A stretch of 45,913 bases of DNA. It comes from Bacillota bacterium. Its GTDB lineage: Bacteria > Bacillota > UBA4882 > UBA8346. Position numbers and translations under genes: made by a program. Every line of letters begins with the position of its first letter. The first letter of the stretch is position 1. The stretch is from the NCBI GenBank assembly GCA_023415835.1, contig JAEZJK010000089.1:1-45913 (forward strand), written 5' to 3'. Below are positions 7,042-16,146 of the stretch, piece by piece. The notes below the pieces were generated by a model. That model was not told the origin of the DNA, ran no database searches, and saw only the letters and a list, made by a program, of their open reading frames with translations.

Positions 7042-9201
7042 ATGGAAAGAAAGATTAGGATTGGTATCGATGTGGGCGGTACTTTTACCGATGCCATAGC
7101 ATTGGATAATAGCACTTATGAAATTATCGGTTTTAAGAAAATGCCCACAACCCACTCGGCCCCAGAAGGAATTACCCGGGGTGTAATTGATGTGCTTTAC
7201 GGTTTGTTGGAAGAGATTAAGGTCTCCCCCAATTGTATAGTCTTCATTGCCCACGGCACAACGCAAGCGACCAATGCGTTACTCGAAGGCGATGTGGCTA
7301 ATGTCGGAATTATCGGAATGGCAAATGGTTTGGGAATGATTAAAGCTAAAAAAGATACCCAAATTGGGGTCATTATATTAAATGAAGACAAGAAAATCGA
7401 AACTAAGTATGCATTTATCAACACCAAAAATGGTGTGGATAAAAAGCAGATTGAGGATGCAGTCAATTCTTTTTTAAATAATGGTTTAAACGTTGCAGTG
7501 TGTTCGGAAGCATTTTCGGTTGATGACCCGAAAAATGAAATCGAAGCAAATGATATTACCACCGGAATGGGAATGATTGCTACCTCCAGTCATGAAATTT
7601 CAAAACTATATGGATTGCGCGCCAGGACTAAAACGGCAGTTATTAATGCCAGTATTTTACCTAAAATGATGCAAACGGCTAATATGACGAGCAATGCGGT
7701 AAAGAATGCACAGATTCAAGCGCCGCTTATGATTATGCGCAGTGATGGCGGTGTCATGCAGGTAGACGAGATGAAAAAACGTCCGATCCTTACGGTGCTT
7801 TCGGGGCCTGCGGCAGGCGTGGCTGGGGCTTTGATGTATGAGAAAATTTCCGATGGGATCTTTTTGGAAGTCGGCGGCACAAGTACCGATATTTCCGCGA
7901 TTCAAAACGGCAAAGTCATTACAAAATATGCAAAAATCGGCAAGCATAGCACTTATGTCACATCACTCGATATCAACACCATCGGGATTGCAGGCGGTAG
8001 TATGGTGCGGGTTAAGGATTTGAAAATAGCCGATGTTGGTCCGAGGAGTGCCCATATTGCAGGTTTGGGTTATGCGATTTATGCGGATACTGAAGAACTA
8101 AAAACCGCTAAAGTAATTAGTGTAAAGTCCTTCCAGACGGATAATATTGATTATCTTGCGGTGGAAACTAATAAAAGAAAGTATGCTGTTACCACAACCT
8201 GCGCGGCTAATTATCTTGGTTTTGTGTCCCCTGAAGATTATGCCTGTGCAAAGCCTGAAAACGGAGAGATATTGTTCAGCATTATTTCCAAAACATTCGG
8301 ACGTTCCGGAAAAGAAATCGCCCAAGAGATAATGGACATTGCAGTGTCGAAGGTAGTGCCCGCAGTGGAAGATTTTATTAAAGAATATCATCTAAACCGA
8401 AATTATCTTGTTCTCACCGGGGGCGGCGGTGGCGCCAGCGTTATTGTGCCCGCCTTGGCAAAGAAAATGGATATGAAGTATAAAATCGCAAAAAATGCGC
8501 CTGTTATATCTACTATTGGCGCGGCCCTTGCCATGGTGCGCGATTCCGTAGAGAGAACCATTGTTAATCCAACCAAAGAGGATATATTGAAGATACGCGC
8601 TGAGGCGGAACAAGCTGCCATGAAAGCGGGAGCAGCGCGTGAAACAATACAGGTAACAATTGATATCGACTCAACTAAGAGTATTGTAAAGGCAACTGCT
8701 GTAGGCGCGACTGTTTTAAGCGCCCACCAAAATATCGGCCAGCAACTGGACGTTAAGCAATTGCAACAGATTGTGGCTCAAACAATTGGGGACGGTAATC
8801 CGGAAGATGTTTCGATGCTGTTCGGAAATGAGATGTTAAATGTATTTAGTGTAAATAAAAAAGTGAAACAACTGTTTGGCTTGTTCAAAACAAAGCGGAA
8901 ATTCGTTTGTATTATGGATCGTCAGGGAGTAATTAAGTTAAATTCGGAAAACCCGTCCAGTTACATTTTTTCAGTAAACAAATTACAAGCCACCTTGAAA
9001 GCAGTTATAGAAGAGAATGCTGTTTATGACGAATCCGGACAATGTTTGCCCAATATATTTTTGATTATAAGTGGAAAGATAGTTGACTTATCTGGGTTGG
9101 ATGAGGTTGAACAGATTGTGTCCCTTGCTGTATTGGAAACAGAAGGGCTCGATGAAAATTATAAAGTTTTCGCACTGGCGAAAAAGCGGGGTAAAAGCTG
9201 A
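7042..9201 (+). CDS. Hydantoinase/oxoprolinase family protein (HyuA-like ATPase)
   Basis: The 719-residue product starts with an ASKHA-type phosphate-binding motif (GIDVGGTFTDA, residues 8-18), the hallmark of the HyuA/oxoprolinase A family. The second motif is VGGTSTDISAI (about 280-290), and a glycine-rich GGGGGAS (about 460-466) also occurs. Family members cleave cyclic amides such as hydantoins or 5-oxoproline using ATP, usually with a HyuB partner. No hyuB gene is present here. The last 170 residues or so extend beyond the core and I do not recognise them. The ATG at 7042 is preferred over an in-frame TTG at 7030 because GGAGG lies 5 nt upstream of it. Confidence 0.85.
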   Translation: MERKIRIGIDVGGTFTDAIALDNSTYEIIGFKKMPTTHSAPEGITRGVIDVLYGLLEEIKVSPNCIVFIAHGTTQATNALLEGDVANVGIIGMANGLGMIKAKKDTQIGVIILNEDKKIETKYAFINTKNGVDKKQIEDAVNSFLNNGLNVAVCSEAFSVDDPKNEIEANDITTGMGMIATSSHEISKLYGLRARTKTAVINASILPKMMQTANMTSNAVKNAQIQAPLMIMRSDGGVMQVDEMKKRPILTVLSGPAAGVAGALMYEKISDGIFLEVGGTSTDISAIQNGKVITKYAKIGKHSTYVTSLDINTIGIAGGSMVRVKDLKIADVGPRSAHIAGLGYAIYADTEELKTAKVISVKSFQTDNIDYLAVETNKRKYAVTTTCAANYLGFVSPEDYACAKPENGEILFSIISKTFGRSGKEIAQEIMDIAVSKVVPAVEDFIKEYHLNRNYLVLTGGGGGASVIVPALAKKMDMKYKIAKNAPVISTIGAALAMVRDSVERTIVNPTKEDILKIRAEAEQAAMKAGAARETIQVTIDIDSTKSIVKATAVGATVLSAHQNIGQQLDVKQLQQIVAQTIGDGNPEDVSMLFGNEMLNVFSVNKKVKQLFGLFKTKRKFVCIMDRQGVIKLNSENPSSYIFSVNKLQATLKAVIEENAVYDESGQCLPNIFLIISGKIVDLSGLDEVEQIVSLAVLETEGLDENYKVFALAKKRGKS

Positions 9202-9230
9202 TTGGAACACTAGGGAAAGGGACATTTGCG

Positions 9231-9845
9231 ATGGATATGCCGAAGTATGAAAAGATCACAGCACCAGAATTAGCACGAAAAATTTTTGCCTCTTTTTCCT
9301 ATACCAAGGAATTGCCCGAAGAACAGGTTAATAATTTGATTATTGAAGGGATAGGGCTTGGAAATCGCCTGGCGCAAGAGATAAAAGCGCGTTATCCCGG
9401 CCTTGTCCCATCGCAAATCGCCTCCAAATGTGGTGTAAAGGTATTGTATGACGATAGTGAAAAGAACAACCCTCGCTATGTCAAATTTGCGGAATATCAT
9501 GTCAAAAAAAACGAAATCCATTTGAACGGCAATGTCATCCGCTTTCTGGATAAACTGTTGCAGACGGATGATACTGCTGAAATTATCATCGCCCATGAAC
9601 TATTTCACTATTACGAGATGGCCGAATTCGGGTTAATTAGTAAAAAATACAGTTTCAAAAGAAAAATATTCGGATTTCTTGAAATCATCCAATCCTTGCT
9701 GCCAATGAGCGAGATTGCGGCGAGCTCATTCTCCAAGGTCCTGGCGGGAATATCTTTTGAACCAAAAATCCTTGAAAAAATGTACTTTGATAATATTACG
9801 GCCGAAGCGCCAACGGTTCCGAAAAAGAAAGGCTTGCTGCGTTAA
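9231..9845 (+). CDS. Uncharacterised zincin-type metallopeptidase (HExxH)
   Basis: The 204-residue product contains IIIAHELFHYYE, in which His122, Glu123 and His126 form a zincin HExxH site. This resembles ImmA/IrrE-type peptidases but with no other match I can name. No signal peptide is seen, so it is probably cytoplasmic. A second domain before the motif (residues 30-110) is mixed alpha/beta. The gene lies 29 bp after the HyuA-like gene and 61 bp before the FAD oxidoreductase, in line with the operon. Its role there is unknown. It could process or regulate a cluster protein, or be a metal-dependent hydrolase acting on the substrate. Confidence 0.6.
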   Translation: MDMPKYEKITAPELARKIFASFSYTKELPEEQVNNLIIEGIGLGNRLAQEIKARYPGLVPSQIASKCGVKVLYDDSEKNNPRYVKFAEYHVKKNEIHLNGNVIRFLDKLLQTDDTAEIIIAHELFHYYEMAEFGLISKKYSFKRKIFGFLEIIQSLLPMSEIAASSFSKVLAGISFEPKILEKMYFDNITAEAPTVPKKKGLLR

Positions 9846-9906
9846 ACGGTTTATACGGTAAGAGAGGGCTATTGTAAAGATTTATAAAAACCGGGGAGGG
9901 AATGTG

Positions 9907-11277
9907 ATGAAACAATTTGAATTTACAACCGAAATACCAGTCAGTCGCGATGTTGACGTCCTGGTTGTCGGTGGGGGACCAGCGGGTATTGCGGCTGCTG
10001 TTGCAGCTGGTCGTACCGGCGCGGTTACGATGTTGGTTGAAAATAACGGATACCTTGGGGGAATGGCTACTGCCGGACTAGTAGGCCCTTTTATGACCTC
10101 TTATAGCCCGGATGCTTCAAGACAGATTACAAAAGGTATTTTTGAAGAATTTGTTAATAGAATGGTTAACAAAGGCGGCGCCATTCATCCGTCCCAATGC
10201 CAACCGGGAACCAGTTATTCTTCCTATATCGGCAGGGGCCATGCCCATGTTGGCCCGTTCGATTCGGAGATATTCAAATTGGAAGCGGAGGCAATGTGTA
10301 TTGAAGCCGGTGTGGAGCTGTTATACCACGCTATGTTCGTCAAAACAATAATGAACGAGGACAATAGCCGAATTACCGGCGCTATTTTCGCGACTAAAGC
10401 GGGATTGATGATGATTACCGCTAAAATATTCATTGATTGTACAGGGGATGGAGATGTTGCCGCATCTTCTCGCGTTGAAATGAAACAAGGACGTGAGCAG
10501 GATGGGCTAACCCAGCCATGTACCTTGTTTTTCCAGGTGTTTAATATCGATAAGCAAAAATTGGAAGAACACCGAAAGAACCATCCCGAGCCTGATGGGA
10601 AGCAATTCAGCACTGAGGTGGAATTGGCACGGGCTAATGGGGATTTCCCAATCAACCGTGAGAAGCTGGGCATGTATGAAAGCTGTACTAACGGTTATTG
10701 GCGGGTTAACACGACCAGAATAACCAATGTTGACGCTACCGACCCCTTTGAGGTTACCAAGGCCGAGATTGAAGGGAGAAAACAGGTTCAAATTGTAATG
10801 AACTTTTTGCATAAATATATCCCTGGCGCCGAACAGGCTTGCCTGGCAGATTCCGCTCCCCAACTTGGAGTCAGGGAGTCTCGGAGAATTGTGGGCGAGT
10901 ATATTTTAGAAGCTGACGACTTAAACAATTCTAGGATTTTCGAGGACTCAATCGGCCTAGGCGGGTTTGCCATCGATATTCACCAACCGGATGGAAAATC
11001 GGGTAGATTTGAGTTGATCAAGTCTGGAAAAGCTTATTCGATTCCATATCGAAGCTTATTACCTAAATCAGTAAACAACCTGCTGGTGGCGGGACGGTGC
11101 ATTTCCGCGACGCACGAAGCCTTGGGCGCTGTCCGGGTTATGCCCCCATGTTTTGTAACTGGGGAAGCAGCAGGAACAGCGGCGGCCATTGCAGTTAAGG
11201 AAGATATTTCTCCGAAACAGGTTGAGTATGCAAAGTTACGCCAAGTTTTGATAGCTAACAACGTTATGGTCGATTGA
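9907..11277 (+). CDS. FAD-dependent oxidoreductase (FAD_oxidored family)
   Basis: The 456-residue product opens with a Rossmann FAD-binding motif VLVVGGGPAGIAAA (about residues 18-31). The NGYLGGMATAGLVGPFM segment that follows is typical of the FAD_oxidored (PF12831) group. The C-terminal part has the second nucleotide-contact segment LLVAGRCISATHEALG (about 390-405). Such enzymes oxidise varied small molecules in catabolic operons. The cluster setting suggests oxidation of a C-N or hydroxyl group of an amino-acid derivative (inference). GGGGAGGG lies 5-6 nt before the ATG. An in-frame GTG one codon earlier is less likely. Confidence 0.8.
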   Translation: MKQFEFTTEIPVSRDVDVLVVGGGPAGIAAAVAAGRTGAVTMLVENNGYLGGMATAGLVGPFMTSYSPDASRQITKGIFEEFVNRMVNKGGAIHPSQCQPGTSYSSYIGRGHAHVGPFDSEIFKLEAEAMCIEAGVELLYHAMFVKTIMNEDNSRITGAIFATKAGLMMITAKIFIDCTGDGDVAASSRVEMKQGREQDGLTQPCTLFFQVFNIDKQKLEEHRKNHPEPDGKQFSTEVELARANGDFPINREKLGMYESCTNGYWRVNTTRITNVDATDPFEVTKAEIEGRKQVQIVMNFLHKYIPGAEQACLADSAPQLGVRESRRIVGEYILEADDLNNSRIFEDSIGLGGFAIDIHQPDGKSGRFELIKSGKAYSIPYRSLLPKSVNNLLVAGRCISATHEALGAVRVMPPCFVTGEAAGTAAAIAVKEDISPKQVEYAKLRQVLIANNVMVD

Positions 11278-11305
11278 AATTTTATGGAAAGATGGCATGT
11301 TAAAC

Positions 11306-11346
11306 GCAATAAACAAGGCAAACGAGTTTGTTGCCTTGTTTATTGC
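11306..11346 (+). terminator. Perfect 16-bp hairpin in the middle of the cluster
   Basis: The arm at 11306-11321 (GCAATAAACAAGGCAA) is exactly complementary to 11331-11346. Only a short TTTA follows, so it is a weak terminator or a processing/stabilising hairpin that could lower expression of the four genes downstream. Confidence 0.5.
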
Positions 11347-11390
11347 TTTACAGATAACAGGATGCCTCACGGAGACGACGGAGGGTTGAG

Positions 11391-12983
11391 ATGGATTATC
11401 TGCTACGAGGGGGTCAAATTGTCGATGGCACCGGGGCAAGGCCGTATCAAGCGGATGTTTTAATAAAAGATGGTAAAATCGCAAATATTGGCGAGACCGG
11501 TAATTCGGACGGCGCTTTAGTCTTAGAGGCGGAAGGCAAGTGCGTTACCCCCGGCTTTATTGATATCCATAGACATTGTGACCTGGCCGCGCTGGAACGG
11601 GATTTTGGGGAAATTGAGCTAAGGCAGGGAATTACTACAATATTTACGGGAAACTGCGGTATGTCACCATATCCGTCAGCCCCCGAAAACCGAAAAGGCC
11701 TGTTCCAAGCGTTATCACCCTGCTTAGGGGGTACCTCAGAAAGCTATTTTCGGGACTGCCGGTCTTATACGGAACGGCTCGCCCGGACTCCACTGCCTGT
11801 AAATATGGGCGGATTGATTGGGGCGGGCACTGTCAAAATTGCGGTCAAAGGGTTTTCCGATACGCCGTTCAGCTCTGAAGAACAGGGAATGGCAAGGGAT
11901 TATTTTATTGATGCCCTGGAAAACGGGGTGTTTGGAATATCTCTGGGTATTATGTATGTTCCGGAATGTTATACCACATTGCGGGAATATGTCGCACTGT
12001 TAAAACCCTGCGCTCCAAGATGCAATCTTATAACCGTACATATTCGGGCAGAGGGTGACCATTTGGTGGACGCGGTAAATGAAGCGCTGAGTATCGGCCA
12101 CGAAACCGGTATCCCGGTACATATCAGTCACTTTAAATCTTGTGGTTTATCTAACTGGGGGCGCCAAATATTTAAGGCGATAGAACGGATTGAGGCGGCG
12201 CAGGCCTCCGGGCAGGACGTTAGCGTCGACTTTTACCCGTATAATGCAGGTTCAACGACTCTGTTGACCATGCTACCTCCGTCTTTTATAGGAGGCGATC
12301 TTTCAGCAGCAATCGCCAGCCTTAATACGGCTAACGGTGTTGAACGGCTCCGGAGTCAACTGAGTAATAAATATGAGGATTGGGATAATTACCCGCTTTC
12401 GCTCGGGTGGGGCAGGATTATCATTTCTTCGGTTACCCAAAGCGAAAATTTAAAGTATCTAGGCAAGTCCGTACTGGAAAATGCCGAAACTAACGGATTT
12501 TTGGATAGTGTCTCTTTTGTCGCCCATCTTCTCGTCAGTGAGCAGGGGCAAGCGGGTATTATTGTACAAAGTATGTGCGCCGAGGATATTGACTGTATTG
12601 CCAGGCGCCCATATTCGATTGTGATATCCGACGCGCTGTACGGTAAAAGCGATACTCCACATCCAAGGCTCTACGGCGCTTTTCCAAAGATTATCCGGGA
12701 ATATGTTAAAGAACGCAAAGTGCTTTCCTTGGAACAAGCGGTCTATAAAATGTCAGGGTCGCCTGCAAAGAGGATGGGACTGAAGGGAAAAGGAATGATC
12801 CGGAAGGGATATGACGCCGATTTGTTAGTTTTTGATCCGGTTAGGTTTTGCGATCATGCAAACTACTCTGTTCCCAAACAGTTTGCGACCGGGTTAGATT
12901 ATTGCTTCGTCAATGGGAAAATGGCACTTAATGACGATCGGGCATTGCTTAAGGACGCGGGGCTATTTCTGAAAAATGGATAA
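11391..12983 (+). CDS. N-acyl-D-amino-acid deacylase / D-aminoacylase family amidohydrolase
   Basis: The 530-residue product is an amidohydrolase-superfamily enzyme of the D-aminoacylase branch. Metal-binding residues H60 and H62 occur in FIDIHRHCD, C89 in GNCGMSP, and further ligands in the HIRAEGD segment (about 217-223) and HISHFK (about 244-249). A late GMIRKGYDADLLVFD closes the N- and C-terminal beta-sandwich. The family removes acyl groups from N-acyl-D-amino acids (or dihydropyrimidine-like amides) using one or two zinc ions. It is part of the same + strand cluster. Its presence beside a second deacylase and a D-amino-acid lyase suggests that the cluster substrate is an N-substituted D-amino acid. 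Confidence 0.82.
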   Translation: MDYLLRGGQIVDGTGARPYQADVLIKDGKIANIGETGNSDGALVLEAEGKCVTPGFIDIHRHCDLAALERDFGEIELRQGITTIFTGNCGMSPYPSAPENRKGLFQALSPCLGGTSESYFRDCRSYTERLARTPLPVNMGGLIGAGTVKIAVKGFSDTPFSSEEQGMARDYFIDALENGVFGISLGIMYVPECYTTLREYVALLKPCAPRCNLITVHIRAEGDHLVDAVNEALSIGHETGIPVHISHFKSCGLSNWGRQIFKAIERIEAAQASGQDVSVDFYPYNAGSTTLLTMLPPSFIGGDLSAAIASLNTANGVERLRSQLSNKYEDWDNYPLSLGWGRIIISSVTQSENLKYLGKSVLENAETNGFLDSVSFVAHLLVSEQGQAGIIVQSMCAEDIDCIARRPYSIVISDALYGKSDTPHPRLYGAFPKIIREYVKERKVLSLEQAVYKMSGSPAKRMGLKGKGMIRKGYDADLLVFDPVRFCDHANYSVPKQFATGLDYCFVNGKMALNDDRALLKDAGLFLKNG

Positions 12984-13062
12984 GAGGTGTAAAATGTTTA
13001 TTTGTTGAAATAAAGCAAATTAGATTGTTAAGTTGGAGAATAATTAAAGAGGTGAAGAGGAA

Positions 13063-13527
13063 ATGGACATCTATCGGAGGCTAGAAGAATTACAGATTAC
13101 ACTCCCGCAGGCCCCGGGAAAAGGTGGAATCTATTCCCAGATAAAAGAGTTTGGCGAAAAACTGGTTTATGTGTCGGGATGCGGTCCCCAACATAATGGC
13201 CAGTGCGAGTTCCTCGGGAAGGTTGGAAAAGAGGTCTCCTTCGAGCAGGGACGGCAAGCTGCGCGAAATTGTATGCTAAACATTTTGGCGGTGTTACATT
13301 CCAAACTCGGGGATTTAAACCGGATTAAGGGTTTTGTCAAGATCCTGGCATTTGTAGCTAGCGATAATAGTTTTACCCAACAGCCGCAGGTTGTTAATGC
13401 GGCGTCGGAACTACTGCTTGCCATATTTGGCGAAGAAGCGGGTTCTCCGGCGCGCTCGGCAATCGGAGTCAATGTTTTACCCGGTGACATTCCGGTTGAG
13501 ATTGAAGTCCTACTGGAGCTGAAATAA
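13063..13527 (+). CDS. RidA/YjgF-family enamine/imine deaminase
   Basis: The 154-residue product matches the RidA/YjgF/UK114 family. It has a conserved YVSGCGP strand near residues 36-42 and the characteristic C-terminal SPARSAIGVNVLPGDIPVEI, whose Arg binds the carboxylate of the imine. RidA proteins hydrolyse 2-aminoacrylate and related imines released by PLP lyases or FAD amine oxidases. Both enzyme types are encoded in this cluster. The protein is about 25 residues longer than archetypal RidA at the N-terminus, like the LPS-biosynthesis-annotated subgroup. The site GAGGTGAAGAGG precedes the ATG. Confidence 0.85.
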   Translation: MDIYRRLEELQITLPQAPGKGGIYSQIKEFGEKLVYVSGCGPQHNGQCEFLGKVGKEVSFEQGRQAARNCMLNILAVLHSKLGDLNRIKGFVKILAFVASDNSFTQQPQVVNAASELLLAIFGEEAGSPARSAIGVNVLPGDIPVEIEVLLELK

Positions 13528-13559
13528 AGAAACCGGGAACCGGAGGGTATTTTAAAAGA

Positions 13560-14702
13560 GTGGGAACTTTAGAATTCACGGTAAATCTTTTGCAGGAATT
13601 GATCGGCTTTAATACGGAAAACCCCCCGGGCAACGAACTGCCCCTTGCCGAGCATATTGTGAGTATACTTAGGGCTTTGGGAGCGGAGTCCCGGGTGGAA
13701 CCGGTCGGGAAAGGCCGCGCCAATGTAATCGCACATATTAAAGGCCGGGGAGATGGGAAAAGCCTGCTGCTGAACGGACATCTGGATGTGGTCCCCGCAG
13801 ATGGAAATTGGAGCAGTGAACCATTTCAGGCGAGGATTAACGACGGAAAGGTATACGGACGCGGTAGTTCGGATATGAAGGGCGCAATAGCCTGTATGAT
13901 AGGAGCCGTCAAAGAGTATTTGGATCAAGGCCGGACTTTGGCGGGCGATTTGTACCTGTTGTTTTCAGCGGATGAAGAATGTGACAATATAGGCACTAAA
14001 GCTTTTTTATCCAATACTCCCCATATTGATTATGCTATTATCGGGGAACCGACCATGCTTGGCCTTTGTATCGGGCACCGGGGCGTTTCCCGCCATAGAA
14101 TCACCGTTAATGGCAAGAGTTGTCATGCCGGCAATCCGCAGGAGGGTGTCAATGCGGTAGAGAAAATGGCAAAAATCGTGGCCGAGATAACTAAATTGAA
14201 TCAAAACCTGAACAGTACCGCTTGCGCTGGTTTTCCGGCCCCATCAATTGTGGTGAGTACTGTCCGGGGGGGCAACAAGCATAATATTATTCCCGATGTT
14301 TGTGAAATTGTCACCGATCGCCGCACTATTCCGGGAGAGACGTCCCAATCCACCATGGAGGAACTGGAAGACATACTGAAAACTATTCTCAGTACCGACC
14401 CGTCCTTCAGCTATCGGATCGAACCGATAATTTATTTGGCTAGTTCAAATATTGATTTAGGCGATGAACTGGTAGAGCTAGTAAGGCGTTCCCATCATAA
14501 GGCGTTTCAAAAGGAGATTAAGGTTTCCCATTTTAATGCCTGTTGTGAACAAGGATTGTTTATGGACAAGGGCATTAAAACCGTTATTTGTGGGCCCGGA
14601 GACATCAAACAGGCGCATACGGTGGATGAATTCATAGAGATTAGCCAGATAAACAAAGCAATAATATTGTATAAAAATATTTTAGAGGAATTATTCGGCT
14701 AA
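13560..14702 (+). CDS. M20-family metallopeptidase/deacylase (ArgE/DapE/ACY1 type)
   Basis: The 380-residue product shows all main M20 elements. The first metal pair is in NGHLDVVP (H74, D76), the bridging Asp in GRGSSDMKG (D105) and the catalytic pair in SADEE (E139, E140). GEPTMLG and GHRGVSRHRITV open the dimerisation domain (about 165-180). Family members hydrolyse N-acyl amino acids or small peptides with two zinc ions in the cytoplasm. The start is GTG, about 14 nt from GGAGGG. It follows ridA by 33 bp. Having two different deacylases in one cluster suggests that N-acyl groups of both types, or two successive amides, must be removed. Confidence 0.85.
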   Translation: MGTLEFTVNLLQELIGFNTENPPGNELPLAEHIVSILRALGAESRVEPVGKGRANVIAHIKGRGDGKSLLLNGHLDVVPADGNWSSEPFQARINDGKVYGRGSSDMKGAIACMIGAVKEYLDQGRTLAGDLYLLFSADEECDNIGTKAFLSNTPHIDYAIIGEPTMLGLCIGHRGVSRHRITVNGKSCHAGNPQEGVNAVEKMAKIVAEITKLNQNLNSTACAGFPAPSIVVSTVRGGNKHNIIPDVCEIVTDRRTIPGETSQSTMEELEDILKTILSTDPSFSYRIEPIIYLASSNIDLGDELVELVRRSHHKAFQKEIKVSHFNACCEQGLFMDKGIKTVICGPGDIKQAHTVDEFIEISQINKAIILYKNILEELFG

Positions 14703-14719
14703 ATTAGGGGGCGGAGACA

Positions 14720-15808
14720 TTGTACCAAGAATATCCAACACCGGCGGTCGTAGTCGAACTCAATATTGCGGAACGCAATGTAAAAAAACTAATAGAAGAG
14801 AACAGGAAGTATAATATTGCCCATCGGCCACATATCAAACCACATAAGAGTATTTTCTTCGCTAAGATGCAACTTGCCGCAGGAGCGCAGGGTATTACCT
14901 GCGCAAAGCTTGGCGAAGCTGAGGTAATGGCTCGCGGCGGAATCCGTGATATCCTGATCGCGTTTCCGCTGATTGGGGAGGATAAACTCAACCGATTGGG
15001 TGAGTTGACCAAAATATGCAAGGTGAAAACGATTGTCAATAGTGTCGAAGGCGCCAAGGGATTGTCCGCCTTAGGGGAGAAGCTAGGGAAAAAGCTGGAG
15101 ACGTTGATTGAAGTTGACAGTGGAATCAACCGTGGCGGAGTAAAGCCTTTCGAAGACACCCTCGCGTTTGCGGAAAAAATACGGGGCTTAAGCGGGATTA
15201 ACATTATTGGCCTCTTGTATTACGGGGGTAATATTTATGGGGAGAACACCAAAGAGGGTATAATTAAAATCTGTCAACAGGAACATGATGAAGTAGTCGG
15301 TACGGCGGAGTTGCTTAGGCAGCATGGTTTCAACCTTACAATGTTAAGCGCCGGTTCTTCCTTTTCCGCAAAATTCTGCGAGTATCTCGAAGGTATTACT
15401 GAGGTCCGCTCCGGCAATTATATCTTCAACGATTGCGCCCAACTTTCCGTCAATCTGATCACCGAAGAGGACTGTGCGTTACGGATCGTTTCGACAGTGG
15501 TGAGCCGTCCCGATCAGCAAACCGCCATCATTGACGCGGGCAGTAAGACGCTTACCACTGATTTGTGCAAATTTGGCACAGGTTACGGTTATATTATGGG
15601 GCGCCCTGATATTACCATATATAAGCTAAACGAAGAACACGGTTTTCTCAGGAGCGATAAGGCGATTAATCTCAATATTGGCGATAAAATCGCAATCATC
15701 CCAAACCACGCCTGTGTTATTCCGAACCTGGCCGAAGAGATATACGGGCTCCGGGACGGACAATTTGAGCAGATGATACCGGTTGAGGCCCGTGGCAAAA
15801 ACGTTTAG
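14720..15808 (+). CDS. PLP enzyme of the D-serine dehydratase / D-threonine aldolase family
   Basis: The 362-residue product has the alanine-racemase-like TIM barrel with the PLP lysine in RPHIKPHKS (K40 region). It also has the C-terminal zinc site of DSD1-type enzymes in PNHACVIPNL (H330, C332). Such enzymes deaminate D-serine or D-threonine, or cleave D-3-hydroxyamino acids. The start is TTG behind GGGGCGGAG, 17 bp after the M20 gene. It is the last gene of the cluster. A beta-elimination product (2-aminoacrylate) would be the natural substrate of the RidA protein encoded in the same cluster. Dehydratase and aldolase cannot be told apart by eye. Confidence 0.8.
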   Translation: MYQEYPTPAVVVELNIAERNVKKLIEENRKYNIAHRPHIKPHKSIFFAKMQLAAGAQGITCAKLGEAEVMARGGIRDILIAFPLIGEDKLNRLGELTKICKVKTIVNSVEGAKGLSALGEKLGKKLETLIEVDSGINRGGVKPFEDTLAFAEKIRGLSGINIIGLLYYGGNIYGENTKEGIIKICQQEHDEVVGTAELLRQHGFNLTMLSAGSSFSAKFCEYLEGITEVRSGNYIFNDCAQLSVNLITEEDCALRIVSTVVSRPDQQTAIIDAGSKTLTTDLCKFGTGYGYIMGRPDITIYKLNEEHGFLRSDKAINLNIGDKIAIIPNHACVIPNLAEEIYGLRDGQFEQMIPVEARGKNV

Positions 15809-15901
15809 TTAAAAAGCGATTTTCTCGGTTGAACCGGGTCAAAAAAAGCTTCTGGATTTCTATGTGGGTCTATGATTATGATGTTATAACGGTTTACTGG
15901 A

Positions 15902-15939
15902 AGACCGGCAGCCTAAATCGGCTGGCCGGTTATATTTTA
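15902..15939 (+). terminator. Terminator after the catabolic cluster
   Basis: GACCGGCAGCC pairs with GGCTGGCCGGTT (one bulged C) around a TAAATC loop. A TATATTTTAA tract follows. The remaining AT-rich DNA to 16146 holds no gene that I can support, only a 26-codon ATG ORF at 16075-16155 without a good binding site. Confidence 0.65.
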
Positions 15940-16146
15940 ATATCGTGTAGCAATAAATGTTTTCAATTAAAGCTGGACACATAGATGTAACTTTTATTTC
16001 TTTAAATACCATGATAACATATTACATATTACTATAAAATTACATTTTGCTATTATGTCTGAAGGATCTATAAATGGAGAAAATCCTGGTGGGAAAGTTT
16101 CTTAATAATTTGTCGGAAAAACGGCGCTCAACAGGTGGGAAGCAGA

